Part shown: positions 57,401 through 63,877 of the stretch, one piece after another
Layout: every line of letters starts with the position of its first letter
How positions within the stretch are numbered: position 1 is the stretch's first letter
DNA from: Haliangium sp050303215
Lineage (GTDB): Bacteria > Myxococcota_A > Polyangia > Haliangiales > Haliangiaceae
Direction: 5' to 3'
Assembly (NCBI RefSeq): GCF_050303215.1
Contig: NZ_JBNLBH010000117.1
Location: 24,783-88,782, forward strand
Length of the DNA stretch: 64,000 bases
Notes under the pieces: model-generated
Told to the model about the DNA's origin: nothing
Seen by the model: only the letters and a program-made list of their open reading frames with translations
The model's database searches: none
Made by a program: the position numbers and the translations under genes

Positions 57401-58094
57401 TGTGGTCGAGGATGAAGGCCTCGACGAAGTCCGGGGTTTGCAGCAGGGCGTAGCGCTTGCGCACGCTCTCGGACAGGTCTTGGTACAGGTCGCCGAGGAA
57501 GCGGGTGTCGTGGGCGCCGCCGGTCTCGGCCGGGAAGGTCCAGGCCAGCTCGCCGTCGTCGCTGCTGCGGCGGAAGAAGTCGAGCAGGGCTCGGGCGCCC
57601 TCGGCCGAGGGCGCGAGCCGCCACACCGGGTTGTGGGCCGCGTCCATCACGTCGCGGACGCCGGGGAAGTGGCCCAACTCGCGGAAGACCGTGAGCAGGT
57701 AGTCGCGGGCCGTGAGCGAGGGGGCGAGGCGGAAGAACAGCTCTTCGGCGTCGCGGGCGCCGGGTCCGGCCAGGCGGCGATGTTCGAGCAGGCCGCGATC
57801 TTCGAGGGTGCGCACGAAGACGCACGACAGCACCCAGGCCGCGCCCACCTGCTCGACCGCGCGCGCCACCCACTGGGACTTGCTGTCGGCCGTGCGCCGG
57901 TCGGCCTTGGCGCGCTCGTGCTCACGCGCGAGCGCCGCGGCCACGGCCGGCTGGGCGGCGCGTTCGGCCAGGTCGGGCACCAGGGTCTTGGCCAGCAGCG
58001 CCTGCAGCTCACCGGTGAGGCTCTTGCCCTTGGCCGGGCCGCGGCGGCCGCGCTTGCCCGCCGGCGCGGCCTTGGAGGTCTGCTTGCCCGCCAT
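54444..58094 (-). CDS. pglX: BREX-2 adenine-specific DNA methyltransferase PglX
   Basis: A 1216-residue methyltransferase. SAM motif I is VIDPTCGSGHFLLGAYERLF (about 246-265), and the N6-adenine motif IV is VVGNPPYITCKDK (about 385). The C-terminal region has DVPKERFISYPGCESDDSPG and PLFGWAGWNHLERAQALAGL, characteristic of BREX type 2 PglX. In BREX the enzyme marks host DNA and is also needed to block phage. The start MAGKQTSKAAPAG has GAGG 5 bases upstream; the frame open further out is a pseudogene remnant. GC content drops slightly around 55400-55900, with more Ser/Lys codons. First gene of the BREX operon. Confidence 0.92.
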   Translation of the reverse strand: MAGKQTSKAAPAGKRGRRGPAKGKSLTGELQALLAKTLVPDLAERAAQPAVAAALAREHERAKADRRTADSKSQWVARAVEQVGAAWVLSCVFVRTLEDRGLLEHRRLAGPGARDAEELFFRLAPSLTARDYLLTVFRELGHFPGVRDVMDAAHNPVWRLAPSAEGARALLDFFRRSSDDGELAWTFPAETGGAHDTRFLGDLYQDLSESVRKRYALLQTPDFVEAFILDHTLEPAVATFGLGKVRVIDPTCGSGHFLLGAYERLFEHHLRAAPGLDPRGPALTALGQVYGADLNPYAVAIARFRLTLAYLDKAGFTRLAHAPAIHPNLVVADSLLHGASGQVALTDQDGLSDETRAAFGDDIFNLEDRPAARRIFGQRYHAVVGNPPYITCKDKALRDRYRELYQSASGKYALAAPFTERFFQLAVDLGYVGMINANSFMKREFGKKLIQEVLPTLDLSRVVDTSGAYIPGHGTPTLLLFGRNCAPIGDSVPAVLGKRGEPTTPEQPADGRVWSSIRDHYDEIGFEDEFISVAEMPRATLGKHPWSLGGGGAAELKKLLEDRAPTRLGDVADSVGICSVTGEDDLYLIPEHVAQKNGIEHYRPMVVGEQIRDWSVGESDVAVFPYGDNFRLHQLQQVPNTAKYLWPAKAIIQRRKRFGVPMLERGLSWYELQELYHDKLRTPLTIAFAEVATHNHFVLDHSGKVFNRTAPIIKLPEDAGEDDHLALLAYLNSSTACFWMKQVSFDKGSGTDKGKWQDDPAKIAYQFAGTLLSELPVPRQRKEQRERLIALAKQALEVTRKRNDVISDAIRPPEQHTEARDAEEHSYDSLRERERACLEELIAIQEEIDWLVYELFGFIEGSSAAAENPQRPTVALGERPFEIVRAQRGEREGTDGHPLAKEVSSRYSEVAAKVWAKRIQVLRDDPRLSLIESPEYKRRWAITPKSLSGRVLQFDDRLTDAVESALHEEIEGAVKQECAAQRALTVRRVVQLCEQRPNLRRLCNLRGDNVETAVNRALVAESVPFLAVMRFKPSGLDKHAEWLACWEAQRREDAGEAVGDIPVPPKYASKDFASTTYWQLRGKLDVPKERFISYPGCESDDSPGPLFGWAGWNHLERAQALAGLYQERKDQDGWDAARLTPMLAGLLELVPWLKQWHNQPDPAFDDLRLGDYFEQFLEGELSALGLTKDDLRAWRPAKKSGRGRKAGTKRRSKARE

Positions 58095-58167
58095 GACAGC
58101 CTCGCATTGTCGCACCCGGGAATCTGCCCTGCAAGGCAGCGAGGCGCCGAGATCGCGGGCCCGGCCC
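58051..58167. repeat. Duplicated pglX start region, copy 1
   Basis: About 115 bp covering the pglX ribosome site, start codon and first 13-14 codons plus the 70 bp upstream. It matches 58952-59068 with only about five differences. It keeps GAGG-CTGTC-ATG and the MAGKQTSKAAPAG coding part. Confidence 0.9.
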
Positions 58168-58173
58168 GCGGGC

Positions 58174-58290
58174 CACGGCATGTACGGCAGCCGGGCGAGT
58201 TCGTCCTCGGCCCGTTGACCATGGCCTCGGTGTCGGCCCGCGTGCGCTGGCGATGCGCGATTCGCACGAGCCTCCAGCCCCTGCTGCGTC
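58174..58290 (-). pseudogene. Fragment of the 288-residue upstream gene
   Basis: This stretch matches 59881-59985 inside the intact gene upstream. It encodes LVRIAHRQRTRADTEAMVNG in one frame and AEDELARLPYMPWP in another, because one C of a CCCC run is missing. The intact gene reads LVRIEHLQRMQADTEAMVNG and AEDKLARLPYMPWP. So it is a truncated, frameshifted copy lying directly against the pglX leader. Confidence 0.85.
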
Positions 58291-58363
58291 CACCGTTGTA
58301 GGCTCGGGTCACACCGGACAACGTTCGTGGTCGCGAGGCCGTTGGCCATACAGTCACATCCGA

Positions 58364-58576
58364 TTAGTCTTCGTTTGGCTGGCTGTCGAGCCTGATGAGT
58401 ATGCTATTCCGCGCGCCGCAACGCGGGCAGAAAAGATGCCGCTCGAGTGTGTTTCGGCAGTAAGCATCTTTCACTTGGAGCGCTGCAAGTTGACATTTCG
58501 GGCAAGTCACCTTGGCTGTAGGGTCCTTCCCGAGGACCGTGCCCGCACCGATCCACTGCTGCATCTCACTGCTCAT
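58364..58576 (-). CDS. Small zinc-ribbon protein
   Basis: A 70-residue protein. Two CxxC motifs (KVTCPKCQLAALQVKDAYC and RHLFCPRCGARNSILI) plus a third Cys form a likely zinc ribbon. The N-terminus MSSEMQQWIGAGTVLGKDP is short and unstructured. Its ATG overlaps the previous stop (ATGA), so it is co-translated with the 140-residue hybrid gene. It lies between that gene and the pglX leader. It may bind nucleic acid or a protein partner; no family name is justified. Confidence 0.7.
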   Translation of the reverse strand: MSSEMQQWIGAGTVLGKDPTAKVTCPKCQLAALQVKDAYCRNTLERHLFCPRCGARNSILIRLDSQPNED

Positions 58577-58995
58577 AATCCTAGCGCTCCGATCGCTCGG
58601 TCTGCAAAGCTTGCCGCTGCTGCCGTTTCTTGCGCAGCGAGCGTCGCCGACACTCCATTGGAAGACGTGCTCGTCGATAGTCGGTGCAGCTCGTGAAGGA
58701 GCGTCTTTCCTAGCGGGGTCAGGACCAGGCCTGACAGCGGCCGCCATCGAGGCCCCGAGAGCGACCCACCCAGCGTCATGCCGGGGGAGGTGAGCTCCGG
58801 CTGTGGCGTGGTCGCGCCGGCCTTGATCGCGATGGGAGAGTCGGCGCGGGCGTGGGCGGTCACGAGCAGGAGGAGGCCGACGAGGACCCACGGGAGCCCG
58901 CAGCGACGACGCCCGGCGCGCGGCGCATGCCCTCGCTCGCCAGAGCGGCCGCGCGTGCCCGCCGGCGCGGCCTTGGAGGTCTGCTTGCCCGCCAT
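58573..58995 (-). CDS. Hybrid gene: pglX start fused to a small exported-type protein
   Basis: A 140-residue reading frame. Its first 13 residues (MAGKQTSKAAPAG) and its ribosome site are a copy of those of pglX. The following part is a different protein with a signal-like segment (CGLPWVLVGLLLLVTAHARA, then DSPIAIKAG) and a mostly helical, Thr/Leu-rich mature part with no recognised family. An original start codon for the exported protein is not visible. The stop overlaps the zinc-ribbon start by ATGA. Expression from the borrowed pglX initiation site is plausible; function unknown. Confidence 0.6.
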   Translation of the reverse strand: MAGKQTSKAAPAGTRGRSGERGHAPRAGRRRCGLPWVLVGLLLLVTAHARADSPIAIKAGATTPQPELTSPGMTLGGSLSGPRWRPLSGLVLTPLGKTLLHELHRLSTSTSSNGVSATLAAQETAAAASFADRAIGALGL

Positions 58996-59068
58996 GACAG
59001 CCTCGCATTGTCGCACTCGGACATCTGCCCAGCAAGGCAGCGAGGCGCCGAGAGCGCGGGCCCGGCCG
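58952..59068. repeat. Duplicated pglX start region, copy 2
   Basis: The second copy of the 115-bp pglX leader and start. It now initiates the hybrid 140-residue gene. It diverges from copy 1 right after the 13th codon and about 70 bp upstream of the ATG. Confidence 0.9.
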
Positions 59069-59171
59069 CCTCCGAGAAGTCGTCATCGCGGCGTCGTCCC
59101 AAGGGCTTGGTCGCGGCGATTCGGAGCACGCTCGGGAGGCGTCGGGGCGGTTGGCAGGCTGCCGGCGTGGG

Positions 59172-60038
59172 CTAGCTGGCTGCGTCTTGCTCGGCCTGGT
59201 AGCGCGCCATGAGGACGGCGCGTACGTCGGGTTTGGGCGGACGGGTCATGTTCTGCTTGCCGGGCCGCTTGCCGGGCCGCTTGCCGCGCTCCTGGACGAT
59301 GGCGCTGATTTCGATGTCGTCGTCCTCGGGGACATCGGGGACGATGAAGTGCGGCGGGTCGATTGGAATCGCCGGCTCGTCCGCGGTGCGGAGCATGATG
59401 AGTCGGCGGGCGGCGCGGGCGGCGCGGGCGCGCTTGGCCGGGTCGAGCTGGCGATGCGAGCGCGGATGGGCGTCGGGCTCGGCCTGGGTGTGGGCCCGAT
59501 TCTGCGCCGCCGGTTGGTGGCCGTCGTTGGGGGCGGTGTCGTCGGTCGGCAGCTCAGCGGGCGGCAGCTCGGCGGCGACCGGGGCGCTGCCGTTCGGGTC
59601 GGGGGGCTCGTCGGCGTGCACCATGCGCAGGCCGCGCACCGCTTCGATGCGCTCGCGGGCGTAGGCGATGAGCCGGTCGCACTCGGCCATCAGCTCGCGC
59701 ATGGACGCGGCGGAGGCGTTGACGTAGGTGTGCAGGCGTCCGAAGTCCATGCGCTGGTCCATGGACGGCGCCGGCGCCCGAACTCGGCGCCCGCGCTCGG
59801 GCTGTGGCCGCTGCGAGGGCGCGGAGCTGTCGAGGCCGTCGAGGCCGGCGGGGCCGTCGGGTCCCGGTCGGCTTTCGGGCCAGGGCATGTACGGCAGCCG
59901 GGCCAGCTTGTCCTCGGCCCCGTTGACCATGGCCTCGGTGTCGGCCTGCATGCGCTGGAGGTGCTCGATCCGCACGAGCAGATCGAAGAGAACTTGGCTC
60001 GGCGCGGGGAGGCGCTTATCGTCGCGATCGTTGGGCAT
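59172..60038 (-). CDS. Hypothetical coiled-coil-type protein upstream of BREX
   Basis: A 288-residue protein of unknown function. Start MPNDRDDKRLPAPSQVLFDL has AAAGG about 10 bases upstream. N-terminal helix (LLVRIEHLQRMQADTEAMVN, coiled-coil-like), a Pro/Arg-rich linker, a central helical part (MRELMAECDRLIAYARERIE), and a basic C-terminal region with KRARAARAARRL and GKRPGKRPGK. No signal or membrane segment. A broken copy of its first third lies next to pglX, so the gene was part of the BREX-proximal duplication. Confidence 0.6.
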   Translation of the reverse strand: MPNDRDDKRLPAPSQVLFDLLVRIEHLQRMQADTEAMVNGAEDKLARLPYMPWPESRPGPDGPAGLDGLDSSAPSQRPQPERGRRVRAPAPSMDQRMDFGRLHTYVNASAASMRELMAECDRLIAYARERIEAVRGLRMVHADEPPDPNGSAPVAAELPPAELPTDDTAPNDGHQPAAQNRAHTQAEPDAHPRSHRQLDPAKRARAARAARRLIMLRTADEPAIPIDPPHFIVPDVPEDDDIEISAIVQERGKRPGKRPGKQNMTRPPKPDVRAVLMARYQAEQDAAS

Positions 60039-60587
60039 TTTTTCTGTGCCTTTCCTGTCGGGCCGGGGCGCTGAGTTTGCAGCGTCCCGGCCGCTTTGGA
60101 TCTGGTTGGGGTTGGAGTGATTGGGGAGGGTGTCCCGGCGCGCGGTGGGAGCATGGACGAGTGTACGAAGGTGGGGAGGGAAAGACAAGCTGAAAGTGGC
60201 GGAGAGATGGTGTGATCGGGTATAGATCGGGTAAGTGCGCGCTCACCGGCGGGCCGGTCAGGTGCCCTCGGGGTCGCCGCCGAGGACACCGAGGGCGGAG
60301 AGCGGCGAGGTTGCGTCGAGGAAGCACAGGCCCGGGCGAGTCCTCGGCCCGAAGGCGGCGTCGTTTCCTGCTCCGGCAGATCGAGATCGGACGTAGGGGC
60401 GAGATAGCCCGAGAGGGGAGGGGTGACCGAGTCGGCCGGACGCCAAGGAAAGGTCGAGGCGAGACGAACGCCGGCAGACATAGGGGAGGGAGCCATAGAA
60501 TGGGGGGAGAGAGAGGCGTTCATACGAGCCGTCCGCCGGTAGGGCCGTGGGCTTGTCCGGGCCGGCCCCGCCCGGCAAGCATCCACC
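60039..60587. other. Noncoding region between the hypothetical gene and array C
   Basis: About 550 bases without a supported gene. It should hold the promoter of the 288-residue gene near 60060-60200, where GC is lower. Purine-rich runs (GAGGGGAGGGG type) occur around 60410-60510. No RNA gene or transposase remnant was seen. Confidence 0.5.
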
Positions 60588-60881
60588 GAGCGAGGCCAGC
60601 CGAAAACGGTACAGCGAAGTCGGGCCCCTGAGCGAAGCCAGCCGGCAACGGGGCAGCGAAGTCGGGCCACTGAGCGAGGCCAGCCGAAGACGGGACAGCG
60701 AAATCGGGACCCCGATCGAGGCTAGCCGAAAACGAGACAGCGAAGTCGGGACTCCGATCGAGGCTAGCCGAAAACGGTACAGCGAAGTCGGGCCCCCGAT
60801 CGAGGCCAGCCGAAAACGGTACAGCGAAGTCGGAACCCCGATCGAGGCTAGCCGAAAACGGTACAGCGAAGTCGGGACCCC
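60588..60881. repeat. Tandem array C: seven 42-bp units
   Basis: Units begin at 60588, 60630, 60672, 60714, 60756, 60798 and 60840. The unit is GATCGAGGCTAGCCGAAAAC then GGTACAGCGAAGTCGGGAC then CCC. The last four are most alike; the first three start GAGCGA. The unit lacks stops in several frames, giving false 14-residue repeat proteins (such as IEASRKRYSEVGTP). No start signal supports coding. Confidence 0.94.
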
Positions 60882-61031
60882 GTTTGAGGGCCAACCCTCG
60901 GCGAGCGTCGAGTGTCGGCGTCGGTGCAGAGTCTGCCCGCGACTCCACGCCGACGGTCGCTGTGGAGCCTGGGAGCCTTTGAGAATCCAGGCCGGCGCCC
61001 GGCCTCGATGTTTCGGAGCTTCCCTGACTCG

Positions 61032-61283
61032 GGTGCCGAAGTCGGGGCAAGAACTCGGAGGGTCGTCGATCGAGGTGCCGAAGTCGGTGCAGAAATTCGG
61101 AGGGTCGTCGATCGAGGTGCCGAAGTCGGTGCAGAAATTCAGAGGGTCGTCGATCGAGGTGCCGAAGTCGGTGCAGAAATTCGGAGGGTCGTCGATCGAG
61201 GTGCCGAAGTCGGTGCAGAAATTCGGAGGGTCGTCGATCGAGGTGCCGAAGTCGGTGTAGAAATTCGGAGGGTCGTCGATCGA
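61032..61283. repeat. Tandem array D: six 42-bp units
   Basis: Units begin at 61032, 61074, 61116, 61158, 61200 and 61242, with the pattern GGTGCCGAAGTCGGTGCAG, AAATTCGGAGGGTCG, TCGATCGA. A short seventh start (GGTACCAACTTCG) ends the array. The sequence shares CCGAA-N2-CGGT and CGATCGAGG with array C in the same order, so C and D are diverged members of one family. Bases 60882-61031 between them hold no gene. Confidence 0.94.
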
Positions 61284-61410
61284 GGTACCAACTTCGCTGC
61301 GCGGCCTCGGGTGCTCCCGGCGTCCAAGCCGGCGAGCGGGTCTCGGCTGTCTTCGACCGTCGCCGGTCCCCGACGGTCGGCCTCCAGCGAGGGCTGGCTC
61401 CCCGCGCGAG

Positions 61411-61512
61411 CCCGACACCCGGCCACCGGCGAGCGTCCAACCCCCGCCCGAACCCGACACCCGGCCACCGGCGAGCGTCCAACCCCCGCCCGAGCCCGAC
61501 CTCGGCCACCGC
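61411..61512. repeat. Array E: 2.4 units of 42 bp
   Basis: CCCGACACCCGGCCACCGGC followed by GAGCGTCCAACCCCCGCCCG is repeated at 61411 and 61453, with a partial third unit at 61495 (CCCGAC-CTCGGCCACCGCC). The period is again 42 bp, but the sequence differs from arrays C and D. Bases 61284-61410 before it have no gene. Confidence 0.9.
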
Positions 61513-61567
61513 CCCAAGACTGCGCCCCCTCGGCTTCACCACCGCCGCCCGCCGGATGTACTCCAGC

Positions 61568-61586
61568 TATTACATTGCTCGTAATA
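61568..61586. promoter_or_regulatory. Inverted repeat TATTAC-ATTGCTC-GTAATA in an AT-rich island
   Basis: A perfect 6-bp inverted repeat around a 7-base centre. It lies in a short AT-rich island (61556-61615) that also has AAATTACAC and AAATTACCC. In such a GC-rich genome this marks a likely promoter or operator for the gene starting at 61787. Confidence 0.45.
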
Positions 61587-61786
61587 TCCGGGGTGAAAAT
61601 TACACGAAATTACCCTTGCGTGCCTCGACTGGGGTGCCACCCTACTGTTGCCGAGGCGGCCACGGTGGTCGCCGGCACATCAATAAGAGCGGGTCGTTGC
61701 GGTCGCACAATGAGGTGCGGTCCGGGGGGGCCGAGCTGTACCCGTGCGCCGGGAGAGCGCACACAGAGAAGATTGTAGGTAGCGGT

Positions 61787-62758
61787 ATGAACCTGAACAG
61801 CTTGTCGACCAACGTGATGTTGCATCACAGCGCGCTCTGGGCCGAAGACGCCGAGCTGCGCGCCCAGATCACCGCCACGCCCGTGGGCGCGGCCATCCTG
61901 ACGCTGGTGGAACAGGCCCACCAGCGCCTGTCCACCCAGTCCGAGCGGCGACGCCTGCTCGACGTGTCGCTCGTGAGCCTCACCGAGCTCATCGCCGAGC
62001 TCGACGCCATCCATGACTCGATGGCCCGCGCCATCCACGGCGCCATCGACGTCCTGATCACGGCCTCCGGCGACAGCGCCGAGATCGGCGCCCTGTCCCA
62101 GCTCAAGGGCATGCTCTTCCCCGAGGGCCTGGCCATCGTGCAGCGCTCCCACGCCTACGAGGCCGGGGCCGCGCGCGCGCTCGAGCGGCGCGTCACCAAG
62201 GCGGAGCTCGCCCGACTGGCCGATATCGCCGTCGGCCGCCACACCCTGGCCGACTGGTTCCGGCGCTGGGTGGACGCCGGCAAGGCCCTGGGCGAGCGCG
62301 TGCACGAGCGCGCCGCCCTGATCGAGCGCAGCGGCCGCGGCGGCACCGGGGTCGAGCAGATCGACACCCGCGCCGCCCGCAACGAGTGGATCGGCGTGGC
62401 CCAGACCTTCCTGGGCGCGCTCGGCCACATGAAGCTGCCCGCCGAGAGCACCGAGCGCATCCTCGGCTCGCTGCAGGACAGCATCGCCCAGGCCCTGCGC
62501 GGCCGCGGCGACGGCGCGGTGCCCGACGACGGCGAGCCCGGTGATGACCCCGGCGACGTCGAGCCCGACCCCGGCGGTGACGAGCCCGATCCCGGCGACA
62601 TCGAGCCCGACCCCGGCGCGCCCGGAGCCGAGCTGTCCGGGGGCGGCGCCGGTGACGGCGAGCCCAGCGGGCCCGGGGCCGGCCAGACCGCGCTCGCCGA
62701 GGCCGGCGCGGACGGTGAGCTGATCGCGCTCCGACCCGACCGCTCGCCGGCGGCGTAG
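61787..62758 (+). CDS. Hypothetical helical protein with acidic Pro/Asp-rich tail
   Basis: A 323-residue protein of unknown function. Start MNLNSLSTNVMLHHSALWAE with AGGT about 7 bases upstream. Residues 1-240 are helical (AAILTLVEQAHQRLSTQSER, LIAELDAIHDSMARAIHGAI). Residues about 245-300 form a repeat of acidic EPDPG-type elements (DVEPDPGGDEPDPGDIEPD). No signal peptide. A DNA- or metal-binding role is possible for the tail, but nothing supports a name. Confidence 0.65.
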   Translation: MNLNSLSTNVMLHHSALWAEDAELRAQITATPVGAAILTLVEQAHQRLSTQSERRRLLDVSLVSLTELIAELDAIHDSMARAIHGAIDVLITASGDSAEIGALSQLKGMLFPEGLAIVQRSHAYEAGAARALERRVTKAELARLADIAVGRHTLADWFRRWVDAGKALGERVHERAALIERSGRGGTGVEQIDTRAARNEWIGVAQTFLGALGHMKLPAESTERILGSLQDSIAQALRGRGDGAVPDDGEPGDDPGDVEPDPGGDEPDPGDIEPDPGAPGAELSGGGAGDGEPSGPGAGQTALAEAGADGELIALRPDRSPAA

Positions 62759-62824
62759 CGCCGGCTGCGAATCCCCTCCGGCGCGCGCTCACGGCCGAGG
62801 CTGCCGAGCCCCGCGGGCGCGCGC

Positions 62825-63352
62825 CTACGGAGGCGGGACCAGCTCGGAGACCCGCAGCGCGTAGACGCCACCGTCCGTGCCCTGGCTGATCTCGCCGGTC
62901 GGTGACGTCTTCGCCTGAAACTCTTCGGTGAACACCAGCGTGCCGCGCACGGTGACCTGCTTGCCCGACAGGGCGGCCGGCCAGCTCTCGCGATCCAGAC
63001 AGTAGACGACCAGGTCGTCGACGATGACGACCGGCGCCAGCTTGGCGTTGCGCGCGGTGCCCGTGAGCTCCACGCGTGCGCCGATCGCGGTCTTCGCGGC
63101 GGTGGCGTCGGTGACCCGGACTGCGTCGGCGGACGGTTGGGGCGCGGCCTCATTCGACGCGGTATCACCCACGGGCGCCGCAGGCGCGGCGACAGGCGAT
63201 GGGGGCGCCGCGGCCGGCGTCGCGGGATCCGCTCCGGTCGGCGCGGGCGGCGGCGTGGGCGACGGGGTTGGCGAGCTCGGCACCGCGGGGATGTCGCGCG
63301 AGGGCTCGGGGTCATCGGCGCGCGGGCTCGCCGGACTACACCCGAGCGCCAT
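62825..63352 (-). CDS. Small beta-rich protein, possibly an OB-fold lipoprotein relic
   Basis: A 175-residue frame. The start gives MALGCSPAS, where a cysteine follows as in lipoproteins, but only four residues precede it and no start codon is available further out before a stop. So the signal peptide is lost or the start is misread. A long Pro/Ala/Ser linker (to about residue 78) leads to a small beta domain: ARVELTGTARNAKLAPVVIV, VVYCLDRESWPAALSGKQV and TVRGTLVFTEEF, an OB-like pattern. Family not recognised. It overlaps the start of the opposite gene by 62 bases. Confidence 0.5.
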   Translation of the reverse strand: MALGCSPASPRADDPEPSRDIPAVPSSPTPSPTPPPAPTGADPATPAAAPPSPVAAPAAPVGDTASNEAAPQPSADAVRVTDATAAKTAIGARVELTGTARNAKLAPVVIVDDLVVYCLDRESWPAALSGKQVTVRGTLVFTEEFQAKTSPTGEISQGTDGGVYALRVSELVPPP

Positions 63353-63773
63353 CGCGAACGAGCAACGCCACTCCCTGGCCGCGATCGTCGCCGCGCTTCA
63401 CGTCCAGCCCAGCGAGGTTCGCGCGCTGTATCACGAGTGGCGCATCAGCCTCGAACGGGGCGAACAAGGTCGACGCGACGCCGCCCCTCCACAGACAACG
63501 CTGACGGTGCCGCAGCGTGAGCTGGCGAAGCGCCTCGCCGCGCTGCCCACAGACGGCTCAGTGAGGCTCAGCCTCGCCCGAGAGGGCCAACCAACCTACA
63601 GCGAGGACTGGAACCGCATCGCCATCTTCGACGAACTCACGGGCTTCACCGTCGAACAAGCGGTATCGGCCCGGCAGCTACGAGAGCAGTGCGGCCCCGG
63701 CGCGATCCGGGTCACCGCCTACTCGCTGGCCGAGCAGCGCACACTGTGGGAGGTCATCGCCGAAATCAGCTAG
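63291..63773 (+). CDS. Hypothetical protein
   Basis: A 160-residue frame. The part from about residue 20 (IANEQRHSLAAIVAALHVQP, EVRALYHEWRISLERGEQ, DWNRIAIFDELTGFTVEQAV, AYSLAEQRTLWEVIAEIS) has a normal coding look with lower GC than its neighbours. The first residues overlap the opposite gene and may not belong to it; ATG at 63291 is the only usable start. Family not recognised. Lower GC hints at a different origin. Confidence 0.55.
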   Translation: MSREGSGSSARGLAGLHPSAIANEQRHSLAAIVAALHVQPSEVRALYHEWRISLERGEQGRRDAAPPQTTLTVPQRELAKRLAALPTDGSVRLSLAREGQPTYSEDWNRIAIFDELTGFTVEQAVSARQLREQCGPGAIRVTAYSLAEQRTLWEVIAEIS

Positions 63774-63795
63774 CGGCAACCTTTATTCTGTCAGA

Positions 63796-63815
63796 TTGTG
63801 ACACCAGTGTCACAA
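63796..63815. promoter_or_regulatory. Perfect 20-bp palindrome TTGTGACAC-CA-GTGTCACAA
   Basis: Two 9-bp half-sites around a 2-base centre, directly after the stop of the 160-residue gene and about 62 bases before a possible next gene. Size and AT/GC balance fit a dimeric regulator site. No factor can be named. Confidence 0.55.
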
Positions 63816-63877
63816 CCTGCAGCGAAGTGTGGGCGCGCTTACGTCAGCGCCGATCCCGGCCTCCCTACCCTGACCGC

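Noticed and set aside
60588..61283. CRISPR array near BREX
   Set aside because: Continuous 42-bp units without spacers.
60520..61778. Several frames with 14-residue repeats (for example SIDDPPNFCTDFGT or RGAEVGAEIRRVVD)
   Set aside because: Any 42-bp repeat without stops gives 14-residue repeats in several frames. None has a start signal, and frames on both strands are equally open.
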